Assembly: GCA_021296255.1 (NCBI GenBank)
Contig: JAGWAU010000004.1
Location: forward strand, 1-64,000
DNA from: Alphaproteobacteria bacterium
GTDB lineage: Bacteria > Pseudomonadota > Alphaproteobacteria > UBA2966
DNA: 64,000 bases
Direction: 5' to 3'
Of the stretch, positions 45,593-55,848 are shown piece after piece. The first letter of the stretch is position 1, and each line of letters starts with the position of its first letter. The position numbers and the translations under genes are program-made. Under the pieces are notes generated by a model that searched no databases, had not been told where the DNA came from, and was given only the letters and a program-made list of their open reading frames with translations.

Positions 45593-46423
45593 CTACCGGC
45601 CTCGAAACCTGGGTTGACGCCGTTCGACGAACGATTGCACCCCTTCACCCGCGTCCCACGTCCGCGCGAGCCTCAGTTGTTCCGGATCCAGAACCGCCGC
45701 GGCGGCGGCGTGGCCATGTTCGAGCCACGTCAGGGATGTCGCCCGGGTCGCCCGAACCGCCAACGGCGCTTGTTTAGCGATGGTTCGCGCGATCTCCAGC
45801 GCACGCGAGACATCCTTTCCGGTCTCGACAACCTCCGTCGCGAAATTCATGCGATAGGCTTCCTGGGCATCGAAGCGATCACTGGTCAGCAGGTATCTCA
45901 TGGCATTGCCCCAACCGCCACGTTCCACCATACGCATAGATGCCCCGCACGACGGCATGATGCCTCGGCCGACTTCCAGCTGGCAAAACACGGTTTCTCC
46001 TCCGGCGATGACGATATCGTTCGCCAGCATGAGCTCGATCCCGAGCGTGAAGCAATAACCGCGTACGGCCGTGACCACAGGCTTCGTGCGGCGGGGAGGC
46101 CGGATGTCCACGGGATCGACGAATCCCGGTGGGAAGAGTCCGTGACCCTCGGAGAACCGGTGGGCCACCTGAGGCAGATCGAGGCCTGCCGTGAAATGAT
46201 CTCCATGGGCGAACAGCACAGCGCACCGATAACGATCCCGATTCTCGAACTCGGTATAGGCCTCCGCGAGTTGGTCCAGCATCTGCGTCGTAAAGCCGTT
46301 GAGCTTTGAAGGACGGTCCAGTCCAATGAGGAAGACATTGCCCTTTTCTTCAGTGGTGATCCGGCCCTCCTTCGGAGCCGTCTTCCGGGATCCCGCCTTT
46401 CGTGATCTGGTAGATTTGGCCAC
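45593..46423 (-). CDS. Enoyl-CoA hydratase/isomerase family protein
   Basis: This 276-residue crotonase-fold protein has the oxyanion-hole segments FAHGDHFTAGLDL and CFTLGIELMLANDIVIAG, and the ending DAGEGVQSFVERRQPRFRG typical of the family. The usual catalytic Glu positions are partly altered (GWGNAMRY instead of a Glu-rich turn), so I cannot name the substrate. The start is GTG 46423, with a basic N-terminal extension of about 20 residues. Confidence 0.85.
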   Translation of the reverse strand: MAKSTRSRKAGSRKTAPKEGRITTEEKGNVFLIGLDRPSKLNGFTTQMLDQLAEAYTEFENRDRYRCAVLFAHGDHFTAGLDLPQVAHRFSEGHGLFPPGFVDPVDIRPPRRTKPVVTAVRGYCFTLGIELMLANDIVIAGGETVFCQLEVGRGIMPSCGASMRMVERGGWGNAMRYLLTSDRFDAQEAYRMNFATEVVETGKDVSRALEIARTIAKQAPLAVRATRATSLTWLEHGHAAAAAVLDPEQLRLARTWDAGEGVQSFVERRQPRFRGR

Positions 46424-46534
46424 CTTTCACTCCCTCTGATGTTGATCAGGTGCCGGTCCGTTTTGGGACCGACGGTCACGGTGCCTGACCGCAGAGCCTC
46501 AGACTAGCCCGGTCGAGATCGGAGAATTCAGAAA

Positions 46535-46951
46535 TCAGGCGTCGTGCCTGGCTGGCCAGGGAATCTCGCCGAATTCGACGCCTTCTTCACGGAGCTGCGC
46601 GGCTTCTTCGGCCGTGGCTTCCCCATAAATGTCGCGCTTCTCCACTTCGTCGTTATGAATCTTACGAGCTTCTTCCGCAAACTTGTTGCCCACGTAGTCG
46701 CAATTCTCTTCGACGTGTTCCCGCATCTTGTAGAGAAACTTCATGGCTTCGGCGGCTTCCGTTATCTGGGCCGCCGACTGTTCCTTCTTGGCCGAGATGT
46801 TGGGCGCCATGAGAGCCTTGCTGACCTCCGTATCGCCGCAAATCGAGCAAGCAATTTCACCTTTTTGGCGCTGCTTGTCGAAAGCTTCGGAGTCCGCGAA
46901 CCACGCTTCGAATACGTGATCGTTCGAACATACGACGTCATACAAGATCAT
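46535..46951 (-). CDS. DUF1178 family protein
   Basis: This 138-residue protein has the family's start MILYDVVCSNDHVFEAWF and a Cys pair in IACSICGDTEVSKALMAPN, suggesting a small zinc site (the other Cys residues are at positions near 8 and 94). The rest is charged helix. The function is not known. The 131 bases up to the next gene hold no recognisable feature. Confidence 0.88.
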   Translation of the reverse strand: MILYDVVCSNDHVFEAWFADSEAFDKQRQKGEIACSICGDTEVSKALMAPNISAKKEQSAAQITEAAEAMKFLYKMREHVEENCDYVGNKFAEEARKIHNDEVEKRDIYGEATAEEAAQLREEGVEFGEIPWPARHDA

Positions 46952-47082
46952 GACCGGTCGATCTTCCTAGCCCGGCAATTCCCAAACGGACCCCTGAAAT
47001 CCATTGCATGTACCACTTATACTGCCGCGATCAATAGCCCAATGAAGCGGGGACGACAATCAGTTAACGCTTGGCCGGCCGA

Positions 47083-47991
47083 CTAAGCTTGCCCCGGGGC
47101 TACATGCCGAGACTCCGCATCTAGCCCACGGAGCGGGCGCGACCCACTTCTTTTCGGCAGCCCGAGCTCAGGAGTCGTAATCTCCCTGTCATGAGTCAAT
47201 GCGGGGATCATATGGCGAGCCTCATCCACCTTGGCAGGATCGACGTCCGCAACCACGAAACCAAGGTCCTCTCCGGCATCGGCGAGCACTTGGCCCCACG
47301 GATTGACGATCAGCGAGTGGCCGAAAGTCTTACGCTCTCCGGGATGGGTGCCGCACTGGGCGGGCGCGATGACGTAACACCCCGTCTCGATAGCTCGAGA
47401 CCGCAACAAGACGTGCCAATGCGCGGTTCCCGTCGTTTTGGTGAAAGCCGCTGGAACGGTGAGAAAACTCGCGCCAGCCTTCGCCAGCGCTCGATAGAGA
47501 TGCGGGAACCGAATATCGTAGCAGATAGTCATGCCCAACAACCCCCAAGGTGTTGGCGCAACGATCGCTTGCTCCCCAGGCCTAAAACTCTTCGACTCGC
47601 AGTAAGATTCACCGCCCGCCAGATCAACATCGAACATGTGAATCTTGTCGTATCGCGCGACGATCTCTCCTTCGGAATCGATCAGGTAGGATCGATTGTG
47701 CACCCGCCCGTCGTCGGCCGCGATCCCCAGAGAGCCCGGCAACAGCCAAGCACCTATCTCGCGAGCGAGCTTCCGGAACGCGGCGAGGGCCGAGTGCTCA
47801 GCCTCGGGCATCGCGAGCCCGCGTATGTCGCGGGAGCGATGCCCCATCATCGCGACATTCTCGGGCATCGTAATGAAATCGGCACCCGCCGCCCGGGCTT
47901 GATGAATGAGTTCCGCCACCCGCGCGACATTTCCGTCGATGTCCCGTTGTGCATTGACCTGAATGCAGGCCACCTTGAAAGGGCTGGTCAT
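47083..47991 (-). CDS. Carbon-nitrogen hydrolase (Nit1/Nit2-like omega-amidase family)
   Basis: This 302-residue nitrilase-superfamily protein has the Glu-Lys-Cys triad: MPENV, YDKIHMFD and GMTICYDIRFP. ESYCESKSFRPG and AGASFLTVPAAFTKTTG are typical of Nit1/Nit2 proteins, which repair deaminated glutathione or hydrolyse omega-amides. ATG 47991 overlaps the grxC stop (ATGA). Placement beside a glutaredoxin gene is in line with a glutathione-related role. Confidence 0.88.
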   Translation of the reverse strand: MTSPFKVACIQVNAQRDIDGNVARVAELIHQARAAGADFITMPENVAMMGHRSRDIRGLAMPEAEHSALAAFRKLAREIGAWLLPGSLGIAADDGRVHNRSYLIDSEGEIVARYDKIHMFDVDLAGGESYCESKSFRPGEQAIVAPTPWGLLGMTICYDIRFPHLYRALAKAGASFLTVPAAFTKTTGTAHWHVLLRSRAIETGCYVIAPAQCGTHPGERKTFGHSLIVNPWGQVLADAGEDLGFVVADVDPAKVDEARHMIPALTHDREITTPELGLPKRSGSRPLRGLDAESRHVAPGQA

Positions 47992-48251
47992 GCCGCTTCC
48001 TCCAGCCACTTGTCCAGTTCTCCAGCGTCCTCGAGTGCGACGAGCTCGTCAGAACCGCCTACGTGCCGGTCACCGATGAATATCTGCGGCACCGTATAGC
48101 ATCCGCCAGCCAAGTCTATCATCTCTTGACGATACGATACGTTCACACCGACATCGATTTCAGTATATGAAACTCCCTTGGCTTCGAGTAGGCGCTTGGC
48201 CCGGGAGCAATACGGACAAAACATGGTGGTGTAGAGAACGACGGGCGCCAT
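47988..48251 (-). CDS. grxC: Glutaredoxin 3
   Basis: This 87-residue protein is a dithiol glutaredoxin with the CPYC active site (TTMFCPYCSRAKRLL), the cis-Pro TVPQIFIGDRHVGGSDE loop and the expected length. It reduces disulfides with glutathione. ATG 48251 is preceded by GAGG; earlier in-frame starts add a non-conserved basic extension. Confidence 0.93.
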   Translation of the reverse strand: MAPVVLYTTMFCPYCSRAKRLLEAKGVSYTEIDVGVNVSYRQEMIDLAGGCYTVPQIFIGDRHVGGSDELVALEDAGELDKWLEEAA

Positions 48252-48382
48252 GGGGGACCTCGGTGGACAGGTCGGGACGGCCGGAGCCAGCCCGAACAGC
48301 TTTCGCGGAGGCGCGATCAAGTGAACCTCTAATTCCGCTCTCTCAACGCCGGAGCGTTCCGATCGGCGGAAAATAAGCAAAA

Positions 48383-49171
48383 CTATATCGAGTCGGAATT
48401 GCCACCGACAACTCGACCCAGCGTGAGCACGGAAACCTCTGCCACATCCACGGCCATCAATGTCCGAGCACAGGCCTCCGCCGTCGCGCCTGTCGTGAAG
48501 ACATCGTCGACAATGAGCGCACGGCTATTGCGAAGATCGTGCCTCGCGCGCGGCGAAACGCCGAAGGCTGAACGGACGTTGTCGCGTCGCGCGGCCGCGC
48601 TCCTCCCCGACTGAGACGGGTCATTGCGTAGACGCCGGAGTGCATCGGGCAGTACCGCAACGTCGCGTCGAGTCGACGCTACGGACCGCGCCAGCAAAGC
48701 GGCCTGATTGTATCGCCGCTTGAACAGCCGCCGCCAATGGAGCGGGACCGGAATCACGACGTCGCAGCGGCCCAACAGATCGGCGCCACAGCGGATCATC
48801 CATGTTCCGAATGTCGCCGCCAGTTCCGGACGGTCGCCGTGCTTGAAGGCGAGGACCAAGTCCCGACTGGCATCGTCATAGCGAAGGGCGGCCCGCGCCC
48901 TCGCGTATGAAGGCCGACGGCGTACGCAGGCGCCGCAAAGCACATCGTAACCGGGATCGAGTTCGATCGGGTAGCCGCATACGGAGCAAACCGCCCCCTC
49001 GATGAAGTTTAGCTTCATCCAGCATTCCGGACAGAGGTCGCCCTGGCGATCCACGGCGGACCGGCAGCCTACGCAGCGAGGCACGAGAACGACGTCGAGG
49101 GTAGCGTGCAGCAGGCGTCGTATGGGCCGCTTGAGAAAAGCGGAGGTCTTTTCACTTTCACGACGTCGCAC
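48383..49171 (-). CDS. ComF family protein (phosphoribosyltransferase fold)
   Basis: This 262-residue protein starts with a four-Cys zinc finger (CVGCRSAVDRQGDLCPECW, then CSVCGYP and CGAC) and ends with the PRPP-binding loop VDDVFTTGATAEA. This is the ComF/GntX layout; in competent bacteria ComF helps DNA uptake, in others the role is unclear. The start is GTG 49171. It diverges from the methyltransferase gene across 77 bases. Confidence 0.88.
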   Translation of the reverse strand: MRRRESEKTSAFLKRPIRRLLHATLDVVLVPRCVGCRSAVDRQGDLCPECWMKLNFIEGAVCSVCGYPIELDPGYDVLCGACVRRRPSYARARAALRYDDASRDLVLAFKHGDRPELAATFGTWMIRCGADLLGRCDVVIPVPLHWRRLFKRRYNQAALLARSVASTRRDVAVLPDALRRLRNDPSQSGRSAAARRDNVRSAFGVSPRARHDLRNSRALIVDDVFTTGATAEACARTLMAVDVAEVSVLTLGRVVGGNSDSI

Positions 49172-49248
49172 AGGAACTCCGATCAGATGAATCTCTCATT
49201 CCCAAAGGCTCTCTTTAGAGAAGCCTCTCCACATGCCATATAGAAGGA

Positions 49249-50199
49249 ATGGATACCGAAATTTCGGGCCTCCCTGTGATTTTCGATCGTGCGGCCGTCC
49301 GCACGCATCGCGACAGGGCCGCACGATCTCCGGTGGCGCATGACTTTCTGATCAGAGAATCGGCAGAGCGTCTGCTCGACCGTCTCGAAGACGTAACGCG
49401 TCAATTTCCAAGAGCGCTCGATCTCGGATGTCGAACAGGAACCTTGGCCCGCATCCTGAAGGGACGGGGAGGCATCGAGAGCGTCGTGCACGCGGACCTG
49501 TCGTGGGAGATGGTTCGCCGGATCTCTCGCTTGTCGTCCTTCGGCGGCACGCTTGCGAGGTCTTGCGTGGTCGCTGACGAGGAGTTGCTACCGTTCGCTC
49601 CAGAGAGTTTCGATATCATCCTCAGCAATCTGTCCCTGCACTGGACAAATGATCTGCCGGGCACACTGGCCCAGCTCAATCGGGCCTTGAAGCCCGACGG
49701 ACTTTTTTTGGCCACGATGTTCGGCGGCGATACCTTGTGGGAATTGCGCGAAGCTTTGCTTCAGGCGGAAGCAGAATTCGAAGGCGGAGCAGGCCCGCGT
49801 GTGTCCCCTTTCGTGGACGTGCGGGATGCCGGAGACCTACTCAACCGGGCTCGCTTTGCCCTGTCCGTCGCGGATGTCGATTCGGTGACGGTGACGTATC
49901 CCGATATGTTTCGGTTAATGGCTGACTTGCGCGGCATGGGGGAAACCAATGCGGCCCGGGCCCGACGGCAAACATTTACCCGGAGAGAGACGTTGATGCG
50001 CGCCGACACGATCTACCGGGAATTGCACGGCGACGAGGAGAGCCGACTACCGGCGACGTTCCAGATCATCGCACTCACCGGCTGGGCGCCGCACGCCTCG
50101 CAGCCCAAGCCGCGGCGCCCTGGCAGCGCCACCACGCGCCTGGCAGATGCTTTGGGAACGACGGAACAGTCCGTCGGCGACAAGGCGAAGCCGGCCTAG
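49249..50199 (+). CDS. SAM-dependent methyltransferase (BioC/NDUFAF5-like)
   Basis: This 316-residue protein has SAM motif I ALDLGCRTGTLARIL, the motif after it in HADLSWEMV, and the signature LSNLSLHWTNDLPGTLAQLNRALKPDG typical of the BioC-like group that includes mitochondrial NDUFAF5. In alphaproteobacteria this gene sits beside comF, grxC and a nitrilase, as here. It may methylate or hydroxylate a complex I subunit or act in biotin synthesis; no biotin genes are near. Confidence 0.82.
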   Translation: MDTEISGLPVIFDRAAVRTHRDRAARSPVAHDFLIRESAERLLDRLEDVTRQFPRALDLGCRTGTLARILKGRGGIESVVHADLSWEMVRRISRLSSFGGTLARSCVVADEELLPFAPESFDIILSNLSLHWTNDLPGTLAQLNRALKPDGLFLATMFGGDTLWELREALLQAEAEFEGGAGPRVSPFVDVRDAGDLLNRARFALSVADVDSVTVTYPDMFRLMADLRGMGETNAARARRQTFTRRETLMRADTIYRELHGDEESRLPATFQIIALTGWAPHASQPKPRRPGSATTRLADALGTTEQSVGDKAKPA

Positions 50200-50211
50200 A
50201 CTCGACGCCCC

Positions 50212-50619
50212 CTACAGCAGGTCGCGCAGCATCGCGACAAGTGGAACATCGGCGGGAGGCATGGGAAAGTCCGCCATGTCCCGCGGTCGCACCCATTTGA
50301 GCTCCTGGCCTTCACATGCCGTGACGAGACCCTCCCACACCCGGCAAACATACAAAAGCATGAGCAAGTGAAAGTCGTCGTAGGGATACGACGCGAACGT
50401 GAACGGGGCGAGGCAGGCCTCCGTCACGTCGATTCCAAGTTCCTCTCGGAGTTCCCGGATGAGGGCGACTTCCGGAGTTTCACCATCCTGGACCTTGCCG
50501 CCCGGAAACTCCCAGAGGCCGGCCATGGACTTACCAAGCGGACGCCGCGCCAAAAGGACCCGCCCGTCGACATCGACGAGCGCCACCGCGGCCACGAAAA
50601 GGACGGGAACGTCCGGCAC
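50212..50619 (-). CDS. mutT: 8-oxo-dGTP diphosphatase MutT-like Nudix hydrolase
   Basis: This 135-residue protein has the complete Nudix box: GKVQDGETPEVALIRELREELGI, quoted here with its core GGKVQDGE and REELGI and the catalytic Glu residues. MutT clears oxidised guanine nucleotides. The start is GTG 50619. It follows argJ by ten bases, a conserved neighbour pair in alphaproteobacteria. Confidence 0.9.
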   Translation of the reverse strand: MPDVPVLFVAAVALVDVDGRVLLARRPLGKSMAGLWEFPGGKVQDGETPEVALIRELREELGIDVTEACLAPFTFASYPYDDFHLLMLLYVCRVWEGLVTACEGQELKWVRPRDMADFPMPPADVPLVAMLRDLL

Positions 50620-50629
50620 GGCTCCAGCG

Positions 50630-51901
50630 CTATGATCGGTAGTCGGCGTTTATGGAGACGTACGTCCGGGTCAGATCGCAGGTCCAGACCGTGAATCGGC
50701 CGCGCCCCACACCGACGTCCACCCGAATGTCGATTTCGCTGCCTTTCATGTATTGCGTCACCGACGACTCCTGATAATCCGCCCTGACCATGCCCTCCTC
50801 GGTCACGGGCCAGTCCCCGATACCGATCACCAGGCGATCACGATCAACCTTTTCCCCCGCCTTGCCGACGGCCATGACAATCCGCCCCCAATTGGGATCG
50901 TTCCCCGCAATCGCCGTCTTGACGAGAGGTGAATTGGCAATACACAACCCGATCCGACGTGCGGCCCGGGGTGATTCCGCACCCGATACCGTGACCGTCA
51001 CGAACTTCGACGCTCCTTCCCCGTCGCGAACGATCTGTTGTGCGAGGTCGGTCATGACCGCCCGCAACTTCGTCCTGAAATCCGCGAGGCGCGGATCGGC
51101 CGCCGTAGATATGCGCCGATGCCGGGGTGCCTGGCCGGTCGCGAAGGTCAGGACCGTGTCGGACGTAGACGTGTCGCCATCCACCGATATCGCATTGAAA
51201 GAGGTGCGATTGGCTGTCGCGGTCAGGTGCTGGAGTACGTCGGTCGGCAGCCGGGCGTCGGTGAACACGAAGGCGAGCATCGTCGCCATATCCGGCGCGA
51301 TCATTCCGGACCCCTTGGCTATTCCTGCGATTCTGTACGGCTTGCCGTCGATTTCCGCAACCGCTGTCGCGGCTTTGGGAAACGTGTCGGTGGTACGGAT
51401 GGCTTCGGCGGCAGAACGCCATGCCTTGCCTGACAGGCCCCGCCGAAGCCTTGCCAGCGCGCGCGTGATGCGTTCGTGCGGCAACGGCTCACCGATGACC
51501 CCGGTGGACGCGAGAAAAACCTCCGCCGGACGGCAGCTCAATTCGGTCGCGACCGCCTTGGCCACCGTCTCGGCCGCCGACATCCCGGCGAACCCCGTAA
51601 ACGCATTAGCATTGCCTGCGTTGACGAGAACGGCCCGAGCGCGGCCGGATTTCAGCTTCTCCCGACACCACTCCACGGGCGCCGCGGCGGTCCGAGACCG
51701 CGTGAACACGCCACCGACAGTCGTACCCGGCGCCAGTTCGGCCAGCATGACGTCTTTTCGGCCTCTGTAACGGACACCGGCGGCGACCGCGGACAGTCTC
51801 ACGCCCGCGATCTCAGGAATGTTTGGAAAGCGCTCGGGAGCCAGTGGTGATTGGGCGGGCGTTCCGGTACGGGAATGCTCGCCGCCCGATTTGCGTGCCA
51901 T
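50630..51901 (-). CDS. argJ: Bifunctional ornithine acetyltransferase / N-acetylglutamate synthase
   Basis: ArgJ recycles the acetyl group in arginine synthesis and is autocleaved into two chains. The 423-residue precursor contains NAGNANAFTG, STGVIGEPLP, the autocleavage site KGSGMIAPDMATMLAFVFTD (cut before the Thr of ATMLA) and SVDGDTSTSDT. The bifunctional form also makes N-acetylglutamate. It is divergent from secA across 199 bases. Confidence 0.95.
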   Translation of the reverse strand: MARKSGGEHSRTGTPAQSPLAPERFPNIPEIAGVRLSAVAAGVRYRGRKDVMLAELAPGTTVGGVFTRSRTAAAPVEWCREKLKSGRARAVLVNAGNANAFTGFAGMSAAETVAKAVATELSCRPAEVFLASTGVIGEPLPHERITRALARLRRGLSGKAWRSAAEAIRTTDTFPKAATAVAEIDGKPYRIAGIAKGSGMIAPDMATMLAFVFTDARLPTDVLQHLTATANRTSFNAISVDGDTSTSDTVLTFATGQAPRHRRISTAADPRLADFRTKLRAVMTDLAQQIVRDGEGASKFVTVTVSGAESPRAARRIGLCIANSPLVKTAIAGNDPNWGRIVMAVGKAGEKVDRDRLVIGIGDWPVTEEGMVRADYQESSVTQYMKGSEIDIRVDVGVGRGRFTVWTCDLTRTYVSINADYRS

Positions 51902-52100
51902 GGACTACGTTCCCTGGTCCTGATCCGAGATTGGCCGATGCTGGGCGGCCGCCCTTATGGCACGCGAAGGCGGGGGCAGCAAGGAACCCCGTGAATGGAG
52001 AACCGACCACCAACCGCCGTTGACAGGATGCCGGCCGGACCTTATGTCTCAAAGCGATTTGCCCCAAGGACGTTCCCCTCTCCGGGATCGGGGACACCCA

Positions 52101-54824
52101 ATGTTCTCTGCGCTGGCCAAGAAATTCTTCGGCACCGCCAACGAGCGCACTCTGCGCGATTTACAGCCCAAGGTGGATGCCGTCAACGCCCTTGAGGCTG
52201 ATCTCGAAGACCTTGCGGATCACGAGCTGCGCGCGCGCACCAACATGTTGCGTGAGCGTCTCGAGAACGGCGAGACCCTCGACGATATCCTGGTCGACGC
52301 CTTCGCCACCGTCCGCGAGGCTGCTAAACGGAACCTCGGACAACGTCATTACGATGTCCAGTTGCTGGGCGGAATGGTATTGCACCAGGGCAAGATCGCC
52401 GAAATGGCGACCGGCGAGGGCAAGACACTGGTAGCCACACTGCCGGTCTATCTTAACGCGATCGGCGGTAAGGGCGTTCACGTAGTCACCGTCAATGACT
52501 ATCTCGCGCGACGCGACGCCGAGTGGATGGGAGGCATCTATCGGGCCCTCGGACTCAAGGTGGGCGTCATCGTGCACGGCATCGACGACACCGGGCGGCG
52601 CGAAGCGTATGCCGCGGACGTAACTTACGGCACCAACAACGAATTCGGATTCGATTATCTGCGCGACAACATGAAGTTCGTCCTGGACGATATGGTCCAG
52701 CGCCAGCATGACTTCGCGATCGTCGACGAGGTCGACAGCATCCTCATCGACGAAGCGCGCACGCCGCTGATCATCTCCGGACCCGCCGAGGATTCATCAG
52801 AGTTGTATCTCGCCGTGGACAAGGTGATCCCCGCCCTTGAAGAAGGAGATTTTGAGGTCGACGAGAAAGCCCGGTCGGCTACCCTCACTGATGCTGGTGT
52901 CGAACGGGTTGAAGAGATCCTGTGTAAGTCGGGCCAGCTTGAGCATGGCTCCCTCTACGACATCGCAAACATCTCGACCGTCCATCACGTCAACCAAGCG
53001 CTGCGCGCGCACAAGCTGTTTGCGCGGGATACGGACTATATCGTCAAGGACGATAAGGTCGTCATCATCGACGAGTTCACGGGTCGGATGATGGAAGGCC
53101 GCAGGTACTCCGAGGGCTTGCACCAGGCGTTGGAGGCCAAAGAGTGTGTCTCCGTCCAGCAGGAAAACCAGACCCTCGCCTCAATCACGTTCCAGAACTA
53201 CTTTCGGCTTTACGACAAACTCGCGGGCATGACGGGGACGGCTCTGACGGAGGCCGAGGAGTTTGCCGATATATACAAGCTTGACGTCATCACCATTCCT
53301 ACGAACCTACCCTGTGTTCGCGACGACCAGGACGACGAGGTCTACCGCACGGCGAACGAGAAATACGATGCGATTCTGGCGCAGATCGAGGAATGCCAGA
53401 GGTCAGGCCAGCCCGTTCTCGTGGGTACGGTCTCCATCGAGAAATCGGAGCACCTGTCGAAGCTTCTCAAGGAGCATAGAATCGAGCACAACGTCCTGAA
53501 TGCCCGGTACCACGAGCAGGAAGCTCACATCATCGCCCAAGCCGGTCGTCTAGGTGGCGTCACGATCGCCACGAACATGGCAGGACGAGGTACGGACATT
53601 CAGCTCGGCGGCAACCTGGAAATGCGGATCGCTCAGGAAGCCAGTGACATCGACGACGTGGTCAAACAGGAAAAGAAGATCGCGGAGGTCACGCACCAAG
53701 TAGAGAACGACAAGAAAGCCGTCATCCACGCGAGTGGCCTGTTCATCATCGGCACGGAGCGCCATGAAAGCCGCCGCATCGACAACCAGTTGCGAGGCCG
53801 GTCGGGGCGGCAGGGAGATCCCGGCACCTCCAAGTTCTTCCTCAGTCTCGAAGACGATTTGATGCGGATCTTCGGATCAGAGCGCATGGATACCATGCTG
53901 CGCAAACTGGGACTCAAGGAAGGCGAAGCGATCGTTCACCCGTGGATCAACAAGGCACTGGAAAAGGCTCAACAGAAGGTCGAGGCGCGTAACTTCGATA
54001 TTCGAAAGAACCTGTTGCGGTTCGACGATGTGATGAACGACCAGCGCAAGGTCATCTACGAACAGCGCATCGAGCTGATGAAGGCGGAAGACGTGGCGGA
54101 AGATGTCGCCAATATGCGCCGCGAAGTCGTTGAAACGCTTTGCGTCCGCCACGTGCCCGAGAAGGCCTACGCGGAACAGTGGGAGGCAGAGACGCTGCGC
54201 TCCGAAGTCCGGCACGTGTTCGACCTCGATTTGCCAATCGCCGCATGGGCGGCGGAAGAGGGCGTTGGTCCGGTTGAGATCAGAGAGCGGCTCGAGCAGA
54301 AGGTCGATCGCAAGATGGCCGAGAAGGCGGCCAACTATGGCCGCGATCTGTGGCGCATGATCGAGAAGAACCTCCTCCTGCAATTGCTCGATCAGCACTG
54401 GAAGGAACATCTTCTGGCGCTCGATCATCTACGCCAAGGCATCGGCCTTAGGGCTTATGGCCAGCGCGATCCCCTAAACGAATACAAGAGCGAGGCGTTC
54501 GCCCTGTTCGAATCGACGCTGATCGAATTGCGCGAACACGTGACGACGCTTCTCGCACATGTAGAGCTTCACATGGAGCATCGGGAGGGCACACCTCCAC
54601 CACCCGCGGCCCGGGATCGTTCGGGTCTCCTCGAGAGTCACATCGATCCCTTCACCGGGGAAGATGAGATGGCTGCGGCGCCCAGCGGTACCGGCACGAT
54701 GTTGAAAGAACGGCCAAAGCTCGATCCAGCCGATCCCAGCACCTGGGGCAAGGTGCCACGCAACGCACCTTGCCCCTGCGGTTCAGGACGCAAATACAAG
54801 CACTGTCATGGCAAGGCGAGTTGA
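52101..54824 (+). CDS. secA: Preprotein translocase ATPase SecA
   Basis: SecA drives proteins through SecYEG. From ATG 52101 the protein is 907 residues, the usual length. It has Walker [14 protein letters not shown], the Walker B/DEAD-like [24 protein letters not shown], the second motor domain ([14 protein letters not shown], and [12 protein letters not shown]) and the C-terminal zinc SEC-C motif [12 protein letters not shown] that binds SecB. Upstream in-frame starts (51957) are less likely. The parvulin gene sometimes found beside secA is absent here. Confidence 0.96.
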   Translation: MFSALAKKFFGTANERTLRDLQPKVDAVNALEADLEDLADHELRARTNMLRERLENGETLDDILVDAFATVREAAKRNLGQRHYDVQLLGGMVLHQGKIAEMATGEGKTLVATLPVYLNAIGGKGVHVVTVNDYLARRDAEWMGGIYRALGLKVGVIVHGIDDTGRREAYAADVTYGTNNEFGFDYLRDNMKFVLDDMVQRQHDFAIVDEVDSILIDEARTPLIISGPAEDSSELYLAVDKVIPALEEGDFEVDEKARSATLTDAGVERVEEILCKSGQLEHGSLYDIANISTVHHVNQALRAHKLFARDTDYIVKDDKVVIIDEFTGRMMEGRRYSEGLHQALEAKECVSVQQENQTLASITFQNYFRLYDKLAGMTGTALTEAEEFADIYKLDVITIPTNLPCVRDDQDDEVYRTANEKYDAILAQIEECQRSGQPVLVGTVSIEKSEHLSKLLKEHRIEHNVLNARYHEQEAHIIAQAGRLGGVTIATNMAGRGTDIQLGGNLEMRIAQEASDIDDVVKQEKKIAEVTHQVENDKKAVIHASGLFIIGTERHESRRIDNQLRGRSGRQGDPGTSKFFLSLEDDLMRIFGSERMDTMLRKLGLKEGEAIVHPWINKALEKAQQKVEARNFDIRKNLLRFDDVMNDQRKVIYEQRIELMKAEDVAEDVANMRREVVETLCVRHVPEKAYAEQWEAETLRSEVRHVFDLDLPIAAWAAEEGVGPVEIRERLEQKVDRKMAEKAANYGRDLWRMIEKNLLLQLLDQHWKEHLLALDHLRQGIGLRAYGQRDPLNEYKSEAFALFESTLIELREHVTTLLAHVELHMEHREGTPPPPAARDRSGLLESHIDPFTGEDEMAAAPSGTGTMLKERPKLDPADPSTWGKVPRNAPCPCGSGRKYKHCHGKAS

Positions 54825-54848
54825 GCCGCTTTCGGGGGCGTGGCTTCA

Positions 54849-54879
54849 ATGGCGGTTCAAGTCCAACTTCAACCGCCAT
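54849..54879. terminator. Hairpin between convergent secA and accA, REP-like
   Basis: Arms ATGGCGGTTCAAG (54849-54861) and CTTCAACCGCCAT (54867-54879) pair with one mismatch around a 5-base loop; the right part covers the accA stop. It is placed to end transcription from both genes but lacks a clear T-run on either side. Its core (GGTTC..GTCCAACT..AACCG) closely matches the hairpin at 25209 on the opposite strand. Confidence 0.55.
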
Positions 54880-55834
54880 AGGTCAAGCCGTTGCGTCCCA
54901 TTTCCAGGAATTTCTCCCGCCGGCTCGATTTTAGCTGTCCCCCGTCGAGATTGCCGAGAGACATGAATGCCGTTTCGATGGCGTCTCCGGCGGCGTCGAT
55001 GGCGCCGAGCGGGCTACGGTGCGCGCCCCCGACCGGTTCATCGATCACCGTATCGATGATCCCGAAGCTCATGAGGTCCTTCGCTGTGAGCTTTAGAGCC
55101 TCGGCGGCTTCCCGTGCGTGTTCCGCGCTGCGCCACAGAATGGACGCACATCCCTCGGGAGAAATCACCGAGTAGATAGCGTGCTCCAGCATCATGACGC
55201 GGTTACCGGTGGCGAGGGCGATCGCGCCGCCCGACCCTCCTTCACCGATCACGACGGACAGAAGGGGAACGCTTAAGGACAGGCAGGCTTCGATGGAGCG
55301 CGCGATCGCTTCGGATTGGCCGCGCTCCTCCGCGCCGATACCGGGATAGGCGCCGGGCGTATCAACGAACGTGATGATGGCGATGCCGAAACGGTCGGCA
55401 AGCTTCATCAGACGAGCTGCTTTTCTGTAGCCCTCGGGCTGAGCCATCCCAAAATTGTGCTGGACCCGTCCTTCCGTTCCACTGCCTTTTTCGTGACCGA
55501 TTACCATGACGGGCCGACCACGGAAGCGGCCCAATCCGCCCCGGATCGCCGGGTCATCACCGTACGCGCGATCGCCCGCCAACGGGGTAAAACCGTCGAT
55601 CAAACGCGAGACGTAATCACCGAAATGTGGCCGATTGGGATGACGTGCGACCTGGGTCTTCTGCCACGGCGTCAGATTAGCGTACGTGTCCATCAGCAGA
55701 GCGCTGGCCTTGGCTTCCAGCTTGGCGACTTCCTCGCCGATATCCGCGTCGCCCGTATCAGCGAGGTGGCGCAACTCCCTGATCTTGCTCTCGAGTTCAG
55801 CGATAGGCTTTTCGAAGTCGAGAAACGCTTCCAT
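54869..55834 (-). CDS. accA: Acetyl-CoA carboxylase carboxyltransferase subunit alpha
   Basis: AccA with AccD transfers the carboxyl group from biotin to acetyl-CoA in fatty-acid synthesis. The 321-residue product has [14 protein letters not shown] at its start, [35 protein letters not shown] and [12 protein letters not shown]. Length is normal. accD is not in the window. It converges on secA and is followed upstream by a CoA-lyase-like gene with a 14-base gap. Confidence 0.95.
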   Translation of the reverse strand: MEAFLDFEKPIAELESKIRELRHLADTGDADIGEEVAKLEAKASALLMDTYANLTPWQKTQVARHPNRPHFGDYVSRLIDGFTPLAGDRAYGDDPAIRGGLGRFRGRPVMVIGHEKGSGTEGRVQHNFGMAQPEGYRKAARLMKLADRFGIAIITFVDTPGAYPGIGAEERGQSEAIARSIEACLSLSVPLLSVVIGEGGSGGAIALATGNRVMMLEHAIYSVISPEGCASILWRSAEHAREAAEALKLTAKDLMSFGIIDTVIDEPVGGAHRSPLGAIDAAGDAIETAFMSLGNLDGGQLKSSRREKFLEMGRNGLTYGG

Positions 55835-55848
55835 CCTTCCGCCGCGTC

